Shown here one piece after another: positions 15,069 through 22,946 of a stretch of DNA of 26,043 bases. The translations under genes and the position numbers were made by a program. Under the pieces are notes generated by a model. It searched no databases. It was given only the letters and a program-made list of their open reading frames with translations, and was not told the origin of the DNA. Source of the stretch: Bacillota bacterium (lineage in GTDB: Bacteria; Bacillota; Bacilli; Bacillales; Cytobacillaceae); the NCBI GenBank assembly GCA_023387295.1, contig JAEWIG010000018.1, positions 1 to 26,043 of the forward strand, in the 5' to 3' direction. Numbering within the stretch: the first letter of the stretch is position 1; every line of letters begins with the position of its first letter.

Positions 15069-15938
15069 TTGGCCCGTTATGAATACGGTGGAGATGAATT
15101 TATTTTTGTTGAATTAGCTGAAGCAATGAGTCTTGAAACGAACTTTCAAGCGATGGCTATTACAAAAACCTTAAGAGAAGAAAATTTACCAGGCATCCTA
15201 GATATTTGCCCCTCAAATGCTTCCTACATGATTCGTTTCAACCCAGATATCATTCACCCAGATAAATTAATTTCAAAATTGAAAGCCATTGAAAAAGAAG
15301 TTTCTTTAGAAAACTTCGAAATAACTGCTCGAGTTGTCGATGTACCCATTCTCTTTGAAGATCCTTGGACACATGAAGCATTAATGCGTTTTCGTGATCG
15401 ACATCAAGATCCAGATGCAACAGACTTAGAATATGTTGCTCGTACAAATGGATTTAAATCGAAAGAAGATTTAATAAAAGCAATAACAGATGCACCTTAC
15501 TTAGTATCTATGATCGGTTTCGTTCCAGGTCTTCCTTGGTGCTATCAGATGGTGCCAAAAGAACAGCAAATTGAAGCACCAAAGTATGTCCGACCAAGAA
15601 CATATACTCCAGAAAGAGCATTTGGATTTGGTGGTGCATTTGCTGTTATTTATCCAGTTCAAGGTGCAGGTGGATACCAGCTGTTTGGTATTGCTGCTGC
15701 GCCAATTTTTGAAAAAGAGCAACGATTATATGATTTTAAGGAATCCATGACCTTCCCGAAACAGGGAGATGTTTTCCGCTATCGAAGCATTGACATGAAA
15801 GAATATGAAGCAATACGAAAAGAAGTTGAAGATGGAACCTTCCGATATTTAACGAAGGATATCACATTTAAGCCACACGATGTGCTTGAAAATCCGAAAG
15901 CATTCTCAGATTCAGTGTTAGGGAGGTTGTATTCATGA
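15069..15938 (+). CDS. pxpB: Carboxyltransferase domain subunit 1 (PxpB/KipI-like, AHS1 family)
   Basis: A 289-aa protein of the AHS1/KipI/PxpB family. These proteins form one half of the carboxyltransferase domain of urea carboxylase and one subunit of ATP-dependent 5-oxoprolinase. The family loop is seen as MIGFVPGLPW (about 148-157), then RPRTYTPERAFGFGG and IYPVQGAGGYQLFG. It is about 45-50 residues longer than typical PxpB, mostly in a C-terminal tail (EDGTFRYLTKDITF and onward). It also departs from the usual TRVPAGSVGIAG-type motif. The start is TTG 15069 with GTGAGGTGA 8 bp upstream. It overlaps pxpC by 4 bp (ATGA), so the two halves are co-translated. The adjacent biotin carrier and carboxylase favour a biotin-dependent carboxyltransferase over a plain 5-oxoprolinase or KinA inhibitor. 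Confidence 0.82.
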   Translation: MARYEYGGDEFIFVELAEAMSLETNFQAMAITKTLREENLPGILDICPSNASYMIRFNPDIIHPDKLISKLKAIEKEVSLENFEITARVVDVPILFEDPWTHEALMRFRDRHQDPDATDLEYVARTNGFKSKEDLIKAITDAPYLVSMIGFVPGLPWCYQMVPKEQQIEAPKYVRPRTYTPERAFGFGGAFAVIYPVQGAGGYQLFGIAAAPIFEKEQRLYDFKESMTFPKQGDVFRYRSIDMKEYEAIRKEVEDGTFRYLTKDITFKPHDVLENPKAFSDSVLGRLYS

Positions 15939-16912
15939 TTAAAGTAATCGAGCCAGGCTTGCAAACGACTGTTCAAGATTACGGGAGAATCGGCCATTAT
16001 GAGGTGGGAATGCCACCATCTGGTGCAATGGATAAATACGCCTTTCAAGTGAGTAATATTCTTGTCGGAAATGATGAAAACGCTGCGGTTCTTGAGATTA
16101 CATATATGGGTCCTGTCTTACAATTTCAGGAAGATGCTGTGATCGCGATAACTGGTGGTGAAATACCGCCGAAAATAAACAGAGAATCTGTTTCAATGTG
16201 GGAAACGTTACAAGTAAAAGCTGGAGACACACTAACATTTGATTTTATTAAACAGGGGGCTAGAGTTTATCTAGCGGTAGCAGGTGGAATCGATGTACCA
16301 GTTATTATGGGTTCACGATCAACCTATACACTATGTGGAGTTGGAGGCTATGAAGGAAGACCTTTGCAAGCTGGCGATGAATTAACGATTGGTGACAATC
16401 ATGTTGCTCTGGTTGCAGTTGGAACACGAGTTGGGAGCGAATTTATACCGACCTATGCAAAAACGCACACCATTCGTGTCGTCCTAGGTTTATGTAGCTA
16501 TCGCTTAACAGAGGAAAGCAAAGAACGCTTTTTCTCAATTGATTGGACGGTAACACCTGAGGCTAACCGTGTAGGGTATCGCTTTAAAGGTGAGCGATTA
16601 CAATTTGTTGAACGAGAACAACCTTTTGGTGCCGGAAGCAACCCTTCTAATGTCGTTGATTTAGGCTATCCAATTGGCTCCATTCAAGTTCCTGATGGTG
16701 TTGAACCAATTGCGTTATTGAACGATGCTGTGACAGGTGGTGGCTATGCAACCATTTGTACGATTATTAGTACAGATTTAGATAAGATGGCACAAATCAA
16801 AACGAATGAAAAAGTACGTTTTACTGCTGTCGATATTCATGAGGCTCTTGAAGCTAGAAAAGAGTCCCAAGATAAAATTAAACAAATTAAGCAACAGATT
16901 TTTGGAACATAA
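15935..16912 (+). CDS. pxpC: Carboxyltransferase domain subunit 2 (PxpC/KipA-like, AHS2 family)
   Basis: A 325-aa protein of the AHS2/KipA/PxpC family, the second half of a urea-carboxylase-like carboxyltransferase. Visible motifs are GLQTTVQDYGRIGH (about 8-21), MPPSGAMDKYAF (26-37), AGGIDVPVIMGSRSTY (about 115-130), ANRVGYRFKGERL and GSIQVPDGVEPIALL followed by GGGYATICTI. The subunit 2 start overlaps subunit 1, and the biotin carrier follows 12 bp after its stop. The pair should form the active site that moves carboxylate from biotin to an amide or lactam nitrogen, or an ATP-dependent lactam-opening site. The sequence does not say which. Confidence 0.85.
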   Translation: MIKVIEPGLQTTVQDYGRIGHYEVGMPPSGAMDKYAFQVSNILVGNDENAAVLEITYMGPVLQFQEDAVIAITGGEIPPKINRESVSMWETLQVKAGDTLTFDFIKQGARVYLAVAGGIDVPVIMGSRSTYTLCGVGGYEGRPLQAGDELTIGDNHVALVAVGTRVGSEFIPTYAKTHTIRVVLGLCSYRLTEESKERFFSIDWTVTPEANRVGYRFKGERLQFVEREQPFGAGSNPSNVVDLGYPIGSIQVPDGVEPIALLNDAVTGGGYATICTIISTDLDKMAQIKTNEKVRFTAVDIHEALEARKESQDKIKQIKQQIFGT

Positions 16913-16924
16913 AGGGGGATAATC

Positions 16925-17170
16925 ATGTCAGAACAAACAACTATTCACACACCAATTCCAGGAGTATTTTATCGAAAACCTGCTCCTGATAAAGAGTCGT
17001 ATGTACAAGAAGGAGATCTGGTTAAATCGGGTGATGTTATTGCATTAGTTGAAGTAATGAAAAACTTTTATGAAATAAAAGCAGAGGCCGATGGAGTCAT
17101 TGAACGTTTCTTAGTAGAAAATGAAGACATTCTTGATGCAGGTCAGGAAATCGCAGTGCTAAAAAAATAG
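16925..17170 (+). CDS. Stand-alone biotin carboxyl carrier protein (AccB-like domain)
   Basis: An 81-aa biotinyl domain without the N-terminal extension found in the housekeeping AccB. The biotinyl-lysine is Lys46 in EVMKNF, a variant of the usual EAMKM. Gly residues and the VQEGDLVKSGDVI hairpin fit the biotinyl/lipoyl fold, and the C-terminal half (EADGVIERFLVENEDILDAGQ) completes it. It starts 12 bp after pxpC behind AAAGGGGG. It would carry carboxybiotin between the biotin carboxylase downstream and the PxpBC-like carboxyltransferase. Confidence 0.88.
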   Translation: MSEQTTIHTPIPGVFYRKPAPDKESYVQEGDLVKSGDVIALVEVMKNFYEIKAEADGVIERFLVENEDILDAGQEIAVLKK

Positions 17171-17205
17171 ACTGAGTTAAAGTTCATTGTTTATTTTGCT
17201 ACTTT

Positions 17206-17247
17206 GTTGATTGGAGCGGAAAGCGAGTGCCTGCAGCGGAAATCAAC
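17206..17247. repeat. Internally deleted copy of the 14176-14302 repeat
   Basis: GTTGATTGGAG is fused to CGGAAAGCGAGTGCCTGC and AGCGGAAATCAAC. These match the first about 11 bp and last about 31 bp of the full copy at 14176-14302, with about 85 bp missing between. The terminal inverted repeat GTTGATT/AATCAAC is kept. It lies in the 138-bp gap between the biotin carrier and carboxylase genes. Confidence 0.75.
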
Positions 17248-17308
17248 AGGGATAATAAACATAACCAAAAGATAAATACATTTCTGATTGATAAAGGGAG
17301 TAAAGAGA

Positions 17309-18655
17309 ATGCCATATTTTAAAAAGGTACTTATTGCAAACAGAGGAGAAATAGCTAGAAGGATCATTCGTACATGCAAAAGACTAGGTATTGAAACAGT
17401 GGCAGTCTATTCTGAAGCTGATGCTGAGTCCCCACATGTTCATGAGGCCACTGAGGCTGTTTGTATCGGACCAGCACAAGTAAAAATGAGCTATCTCCAT
17501 ATAGAAAATATTATTCAAGCGGCAAAAGAAACAAAGGCAGAAGCTATTCACCCTGGATATGGGTTTCTATCTGAAAATCCTATTTTTGTCCAACGTTGTC
17601 AGGAGGAAAAGATTATTTTTATCGGTCCTTCTGCGGAAACCATGCAGTTAATGGGAAGTAAGCTTGAAGCCCGAAATCAAATGGTCAAAGCTGGTGTTAA
17701 AGTTGTTCCAGGTACGGATAAAAGTCTTGAATCGATTGAAGAAGCTATAAATGTTGCAGAGCAGCTAGGTTATCCTTTGATGTTAAAAGCGAGTGCAGGC
17801 GGTGGGGGAATTGGCATGCAGCTTGTGCAAAATCAGGCTGAATTAACAAAGTTTTTTGAGGGGACAAAACAGAAAGCGTTGTCATTTTTCAATGACGGTA
17901 CGGTCTTTTTGGAAAAATGGATCTCAAGCCCTCGCCATATTGAAGTCCAAATAGCAGCGGATGCATATGGAAATGTAGTTCATTTATTTGAAAGAGAATG
18001 CTCGATCCAACGACGCAATCAAAAGGTCATTGAGGAAGGTCCATCACCTTACTTAAACGATTCGCTTAGAGATGAATTAGTAGAAGCGGCTATTCGAGGT
18101 GTAAAGCAAATCGGCTATACGAATTTAGGGACGATGGAATTTATTTTTGATGACGAGCATAACTTTTATTTTCTTGAAATGAACACACGTCTTCAAGTAG
18201 AGCATCCAGTAACGGAAGAGCTAACAGGTCTTGATCTTGTGGAGCTTCAGTTACAAATTGCCGCAAAGGAAAAATTACCGATAACACAGGAAGGTATTTC
18301 TAAAACCGGACATGCCATTGAGTGTAGACTTTATGCAGAAGACCCTGTTACATTTTTCCCTTCACCAGGAGCGATATCCAAACTAACGCTACCTGAAAAT
18401 GGAGTGAGATTAGATCTAGGTGTTGTGGAGGGAAGTGTTGTGTCTCCATTTTACGATCCGATGATTGGGAAGATAATTGTTCATGGTGTCGATCGTCAGG
18501 ATGCCATAACGAATATGCAGCGCGTCCTTGAGCAAATGGATGTTGAAGGTATAAAAACAAATCTCCCATTGCTCAAAAAAATCATGACGGACTCCCAGTT
18601 TAATAGTGGAAACTACACAACAGAATTTTTGACACCACAAAAGATCAATGGATAA
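17309..18655 (+). CDS. Biotin carboxylase subunit (AccC-like)
   Basis: A 448-aa ATP-grasp biotin carboxylase that makes carboxybiotin from ATP and bicarbonate. It shows the N-terminal IANRGEIARR (about 9-18), the ATP-binding Lys160 and glycine loop SAGGGGIGM (162-170), HIEVQI (210-215), Lys239 in RRNQK, and Glu290, Arg294 and Glu298 in EMNTRLQVEH. A complete C-terminal domain with EGSVVSPFYDPMIGK follows. The catalytic set is complete. ATG 17309 has GGGAG at about 17296-17300; the frame runs further upstream without a better site. Its place between the carrier and pxpA suggests a dedicated paralogue, not the fatty-acid AccC, though that cannot be proven from the sequence. Confidence 0.9.
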   Translation: MPYFKKVLIANRGEIARRIIRTCKRLGIETVAVYSEADAESPHVHEATEAVCIGPAQVKMSYLHIENIIQAAKETKAEAIHPGYGFLSENPIFVQRCQEEKIIFIGPSAETMQLMGSKLEARNQMVKAGVKVVPGTDKSLESIEEAINVAEQLGYPLMLKASAGGGGIGMQLVQNQAELTKFFEGTKQKALSFFNDGTVFLEKWISSPRHIEVQIAADAYGNVVHLFERECSIQRRNQKVIEEGPSPYLNDSLRDELVEAAIRGVKQIGYTNLGTMEFIFDDEHNFYFLEMNTRLQVEHPVTEELTGLDLVELQLQIAAKEKLPITQEGISKTGHAIECRLYAEDPVTFFPSPGAISKLTLPENGVRLDLGVVEGSVVSPFYDPMIGKIIVHGVDRQDAITNMQRVLEQMDVEGIKTNLPLLKKIMTDSQFNSGNYTTEFLTPQKING

Positions 18656-18692
18656 ATAGTGGTTGGTCTAACTCACATTGGAGGTGACTGCA

Positions 18693-19457
18693 TTGTATAA
18701 AGTAGATTTAAACTGTGATATGGGTGAAAGCTTCGGCCTTTATGAGTTGGGGAATGATGAAGAAATGATGCAGTATATTACCTCAGCGAATATTGCCTGT
18801 GGATTCCATGCTGGTGACCCACATGTAATGAGGAGAACAGTCGAATTAGCGAAAAAATATGATGTTGGAATTGGTGCACACCCAGGATTCCCAGATTTAT
18901 TGGGGTTTGGTCGTCGTTATATGACTTGCTCACCTGAAGAAATAAAAGATTATGTCATATACCAGATAGGTGCATTAAGAGAATTTGCTACTTCTGCAAA
19001 TATGAAAATCCAGCATTGCAAACCGCATGGGGCCTTATTTATGAAAGCAATGGAAGATAGAGTAATTGCTAGAGCAATGTTAGAAGCATTTCATTCTATC
19101 GATCCAGAAATGATTGTCTTTGCCCTTAACCAATCAGAAGTAATGGAAGAAGCCATGAAGATGGGGGTGCCAGTTGCTAAGGAAGCTTATGCTGACAGAG
19201 AGCATACGGAGAACGGTTCAATCATCTTAACAAGAAAAGGCACGGAAATTAGTGATTATGATGCGATGGCAGAACGCGTTGTCCGAATGGTTAAGGAAGG
19301 GACAGTCGTTACCTATGATGGGAAACATGCGCCTATTAAAGCTGAAACGATCTGTATTCATGGAGATACACCAGGAGCGCCAATACTGGCCAAAGCTGTT
19401 GTTCAGGCATTAACAGCAAATGGTGTTGAAATTGTACCAATAAAAAAGTTACTGTAA
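18693..19457 (+). CDS. pxpA: PxpA / LamB-YcsF family protein
   Basis: A 254-aa member of the LamB/YcsF family, the third component of the bacterial ATP-dependent 5-oxoprolinase (PxpABC). Motifs are VDLNCDMGESFG (4-15), NIACGFHAGDPH (33-44), GAHPGFPDLLGFGRR (61-75), CKPHGALF and ICIHGDTPGA near the C-terminus. Start choice: TTG 18693 lies 7 bp after GGAGGTGA and gives the family-like N-terminus, whereas the earlier TTG 18678 would place that site inside the gene. It probably acts with the PxpB/PxpC-like pair. The true substrate could be 5-oxoproline or another lactam. A 158-bp gap with no clear terminator or promoter follows. Confidence 0.88.
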   Translation: MYKVDLNCDMGESFGLYELGNDEEMMQYITSANIACGFHAGDPHVMRRTVELAKKYDVGIGAHPGFPDLLGFGRRYMTCSPEEIKDYVIYQIGALREFATSANMKIQHCKPHGALFMKAMEDRVIARAMLEAFHSIDPEMIVFALNQSEVMEEAMKMGVPVAKEAYADREHTENGSIILTRKGTEISDYDAMAERVVRMVKEGTVVTYDGKHAPIKAETICIHGDTPGAPILAKAVVQALTANGVEIVPIKKLL

Positions 19458-19615
19458 AATCTGCCAAATAACTCTCCGAAGAAGTTGTGTATGGAGGTTA
19501 TCTACGTCTATTTAATTCTGAATACTTAAAATTAATTGATTGTTATGTCAAATAAAGATTTTTCATTAAGGGGTAAGCATTTCTGCTTTTCGATTCCAAC
19601 AAGGAGGAGTTTTCT

Positions 19616-20074
19616 TTGGAAATTGAATATTCATACACATTTAAAGGTATTTCAAGGGAAGTACTTTGGAAGACCATTCAAGATAAGGAGGTGCTGAAAA
19701 GAACGCTACCTGGGTGTCAATCCTTTATTGAAGTTGAAGACAACGTTTTTGAATCAGAACTAGGTATTAATATCGGCCCTGTAAAAGGCGTATTTACTGG
19801 GGAAGTTCGCCAAATTGATCGGAAGGAACCTGAATTTTATCGTTTACTCGTGAAAGGTAAAGGGAAACCAGGTGAGATCGATGCAAATGCTGAGATGCAT
19901 CTAGTCGAAACCGAGGGTGGCACGATTCTAACGTGTAAGGCAGAAGTGAAGGTTACTGGGATTCTTGCTTCTGTAGGACAACGCGTTATGGGTGGTGTGG
20001 CTAAGGTCGTCTTAGGACAATTCTTTAAAGATGTTGAAAAAGAAGCAAATCAAGCATATAGCAAGACTAAATAG
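19616..20074 (+). CDS. coxG: CoxG family protein (SRPBCC fold)
   Basis: A 152-aa CoxG-like protein of the SRPBCC superfamily. It starts EIEYSYTFKGISREVLWK and contains LPGCQSF, GPVKGVFTGEV, GKGKPGEIDANAEMHL and SVGQRVMGGVAK, the usual CoxG pattern. CoxG proteins are encoded beside molybdenum hydroxylases. In carboxydotrophs CoxG recruits the enzyme to the membrane or quinones, and elsewhere the role is less clear. The start is TTG 19616 with AAGGAGGAG 8 bp upstream. It is 13 bp from the iron-sulfur subunit. The usual C-terminal membrane anchor of CoxG is missing: the protein ends soon after the fold (EANQAYSKTK). Confidence 0.85.
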   Translation: MEIEYSYTFKGISREVLWKTIQDKEVLKRTLPGCQSFIEVEDNVFESELGINIGPVKGVFTGEVRQIDRKEPEFYRLLVKGKGKPGEIDANAEMHLVETEGGTILTCKAEVKVTGILASVGQRVMGGVAKVVLGQFFKDVEKEANQAYSKTK

Positions 20075-20087
20075 GAGGTGCAGATAG

Positions 20088-20600
20088 ATGGGGAATGAAA
20101 AAGTAAATGTAAAAGTAACAATTAACGGGAAAGAAAAATGTGCGGAAGTAGAACCGCGTACACTGCTCGTGCATTATATCCGTGATGATCTAGGAATGAC
20201 AGGAACGCATATCGGCTGTGACACAAGCCAGTGTGGGGCTTGCTCGATTATGGTGAATGGAGAAGTTGTAAAGTCTTGTACAATGCTAGCTGTTCAAGCT
20301 GACGAATGTGAAATTACAACAGTTGAAGGACTAGGTACGGTAGAGAATCTACACCCAATTCAACAAGGATTTTGGGAAGAGCATGGATTGCAATGTGGTT
20401 ATTGTACCCCTGGAATTATGATTGCAATGGTTGGGCTTTTAAAGGAAAACCCTAATCCGAGCGATGAAGAAATCCGGGTTGGGCTAGAAGGTGTGATCTG
20501 TCGCTGTACAGGTTATCAGAATATCGTTGAAGCGGTAAAACATGCAGCAAAGCTAATGGCGGAATCAGAGCTACAAATAGTAGGGGAGGAACGCTCATAA
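20088..20600 (+). CDS. Molybdenum hydroxylase small subunit, [2Fe-2S] (XdhC-type small/CoxS-like)
   Basis: A 170-aa iron-sulfur subunit of an xanthine dehydrogenase/CO dehydrogenase family hydroxylase. It has two [2Fe-2S] clusters: a plant-ferredoxin type with Cys44, Cys49, Cys52 and Cys64 (GCDTSQCGAC), and a second with Cys103, Cys106, Cys138 and Cys140 (QCGYCTPG and CRCTGY). All eight cysteines are present. It passes electrons from molybdenum to FAD. An AGGAGGTG ribosome binding site precedes the ATG, and the stop overlaps the next start by one base (TAATG). Confidence 0.94.
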   Translation: MGNEKVNVKVTINGKEKCAEVEPRTLLVHYIRDDLGMTGTHIGCDTSQCGACSIMVNGEVVKSCTMLAVQADECEITTVEGLGTVENLHPIQQGFWEEHGLQCGYCTPGIMIAMVGLLKENPNPSDEEIRVGLEGVICRCTGYQNIVEAVKHAAKLMAESELQIVGEERS

Positions 20601-22945
20601 TGACAAAAACGATAGGTGCTCGTTTGAAAAGAAAAGAGGACCCAAAACTTATAACTGGAAACGGTTATTTCTCTGATGACATTCAATTACCTGGAATGCT
20701 GCACGCAGCCGTCTTAAGGAGCCCACATGCTCATGCAAAAATAAAGCGTATAAACGTCGAGGAAGCACTGAAGTCACCAGGAGTTGTCGCCATTTATACA
20801 GGTAAGGACTTGGAAGGGAAAATCGGTCCCGTTCCTTCTTCATGGCTTGTCCCTGGTGCGAACTTACAGGAGGCGCCGCAGTACCCGTTAGCCATTGATA
20901 GAGTACGATATGTGGGCGATGGAGTTGCACTTGTTATTGGCGAGGGTCGTTATGCTGTTCGCGATGCGCTGTATTTAATCGATGTGGAATATGACACTCT
21001 GTTGCCAGCGGTCGGACAGAAGGAAGCAATGCAGGCCAATGCCCCTCTAGTTCATGACGATATCGAGAATAATCTTGCTTTTCATTGGAAAGCCGGAGCT
21101 GTTCCTGAAGAAGCTTGTGAACAAGCTGAGGTTGTGATTATACAAAGCTTTTATGTTCAACGAGTGGCTCCAAGTCCGATAGAAACAAGAGCGGCAATAG
21201 GTCAATATAATCCAGGTAGTGGTGATTTAACACTTTGGTGTACGTCTCAAAATCCACATATTCACCGGATGGTTTTATCAGAAGTGCTCGATATTTCGGA
21301 AGCGAAATTACAGATCATTGCTCCAGATATGGGCGGTGGCTTCGGTGGAAAGATTGGTGTTTATCCAGATGAAGCACTAGTCGGCTACGCTGCACGTGAT
21401 TTAGGTCGACCAGTTAAGTGGATTGAGGAACGAAACGAGCATTTTATGGCATCAAATCATGGACGGGATGAAGTAATCGATGTCGAGTTGTTCGGCAAGA
21501 AAGATGGAACTCTTACGGCTCTTCGAGTGAAAAATACGGCGAACCTAGGTGCTTATTTGTCCACGATGGGACCAGGTGTATCCACGATTGATTTTGGATT
21601 GATGATCACAGGTCCATACAAAATTCCTTATGCTTCTTGTGAAACATTTGGTGTTTATACGAATACAACACCTACTGATGCTTACCGCGGTGCAGGAAAG
21701 CCAGAATCTACTTATCAAATAGAAAGAGCGATCGATTTATTCGCAAAAGAAATTGGAATGGATCCTGTTGAAGTGCGTAGGAAAAACTTTGCGAAAAAAG
21801 AAGAATTTCCTTTCACAAATGCGCAAGGACTTGTATATGACAGTGGAGACTATGAAAAACCTCTACAAAAAGCACTAGAAATCGTTGATTATCCAAAGCT
21901 TCGAGAAATGCAGGAAGAACAAAGGAAGCAAGGAAAATTAGTTGGTATCGGCTTCTCCACTTATGTCGAGCTATGTGGCTTTGGACCATCTGCAGTGGCG
22001 GGTGCGATCGGTTTCCAAGGTGGTGTTTGGGAGAATTCTACTGTGAGGGTACATCCAAGAGGTACGGTAACGGTCTTTACAGGAACCTCTCCACATGGAC
22101 AAGGACATGCGACATCCTTCAGTCAAATCGTTTCAGAGAAATTGGGCATTCCGATGGAAGATATCGAGTTGGTTTTTAGTGATACGAAGTCTGTTTCCAT
22201 GGGATGGGGAACATATGGATCACGCTCAATGGCAGTGGGAGGAGCGGCTGTTTCGATTGCAACTGATCGAGTGATTGAAAAAGCAAAGAAAATTGCTGCA
22301 CATGAACTTGAAACAACCGTTGAAGAGATAGCGTTTGAGGATGGATGCTTCTTTGTGAAAGAAGCCCCAGATCGAAAACGAACATTCAAGGAAATTGCAA
22401 AATCCGCTAATATGGCATGGAATTTACCGGCAGGGCTTGAGCCATCCCTTGAAGGTCAATCGTTTTTCGATCCGGAGAATTTCGTTTATCCATTTGGAAC
22501 ACATATTGCTGTAGTAGAGGTTGATAAAGATACGGGTGAAATTGAAATTAAACGCTATGTAGCGGTCGATGACGTTGGGAAGGTAATCAATCCACTAACA
22601 GCTGAAGGTCAAGTTCACGGTGGAATCGCTCAAGGAGTTGGGCAAGCACTTTGGGAAGGGATTGTATACAGTAAAGAAGGTCAGCTATTAACGGGTACGT
22701 TTATGGACTATACCATGCCAAAAGCAAATTTCTTTCCGAAGATAGAAACAGCCTTTACAGAGACTTTATCTCCTGTAAATCCTCTCGGAGCAAAAGGGAT
22801 TGGAGAAACAGGAACGACTGCATCTATTCCTGCCATTATGAATGCTGTGATGGACGCATTACAGCCTTATGGAATTAAAGATATTGAAATGCCGCTTACC
22901 CCTCAAAAGGTATGGAAGGCAATTTCAGAAAGCGAGGGGAATTGA
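20600..22945 (+). CDS. Molybdenum hydroxylase large subunit (xanthine dehydrogenase family, CoxL-like)
   Basis: A 781-aa molybdopterin-binding catalytic subunit. Family motifs are GARLKRKEDPKLITG (about 6-20), MGGGFGGK (244-251), GQGHAT (500-505) and the catalytic base Glu736 in KGIGETG. At the position where true aerobic CO dehydrogenases carry the AYxCSFR active-site loop, this protein has AYRGAGK (361-367), so it is not a form I CO dehydrogenase. The enzyme should hydroxylate an aldehyde or N-heterocyclic substrate with water as oxygen donor. The substrate is unknown. It is bracketed by the small and FAD subunits in the order S-L-M. The MocA-like protein downstream suggests a cytidylylated cofactor. 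Confidence 0.92.
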   Translation: MTKTIGARLKRKEDPKLITGNGYFSDDIQLPGMLHAAVLRSPHAHAKIKRINVEEALKSPGVVAIYTGKDLEGKIGPVPSSWLVPGANLQEAPQYPLAIDRVRYVGDGVALVIGEGRYAVRDALYLIDVEYDTLLPAVGQKEAMQANAPLVHDDIENNLAFHWKAGAVPEEACEQAEVVIIQSFYVQRVAPSPIETRAAIGQYNPGSGDLTLWCTSQNPHIHRMVLSEVLDISEAKLQIIAPDMGGGFGGKIGVYPDEALVGYAARDLGRPVKWIEERNEHFMASNHGRDEVIDVELFGKKDGTLTALRVKNTANLGAYLSTMGPGVSTIDFGLMITGPYKIPYASCETFGVYTNTTPTDAYRGAGKPESTYQIERAIDLFAKEIGMDPVEVRRKNFAKKEEFPFTNAQGLVYDSGDYEKPLQKALEIVDYPKLREMQEEQRKQGKLVGIGFSTYVELCGFGPSAVAGAIGFQGGVWENSTVRVHPRGTVTVFTGTSPHGQGHATSFSQIVSEKLGIPMEDIELVFSDTKSVSMGWGTYGSRSMAVGGAAVSIATDRVIEKAKKIAAHELETTVEEIAFEDGCFFVKEAPDRKRTFKEIAKSANMAWNLPAGLEPSLEGQSFFDPENFVYPFGTHIAVVEVDKDTGEIEIKRYVAVDDVGKVINPLTAEGQVHGGIAQGVGQALWEGIVYSKEGQLLTGTFMDYTMPKANFFPKIETAFTETLSPVNPLGAKGIGETGTTASIPAIMNAVMDALQPYGIKDIEMPLTPQKVWKAISESEGN

Positions 22946-22946
22946 T

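Noticed and set aside
15069..16912. KipI/KipA as sporulation-kinase inhibitor pair, functionally tied to kapB and kapD nearby
   Set aside because: The same family name invites this, but the genes are in a sigma-54-type catabolic operon with a biotin carboxylase and carrier. A terminator and yugI separate them from the kap genes.
19458..19615. A second sigma-54 promoter before coxG
   Set aside because: I looked for TGGCA-N-TTGC spacing in this gap and found none. Only a weak TTGATT-like box is present, without a good -10.
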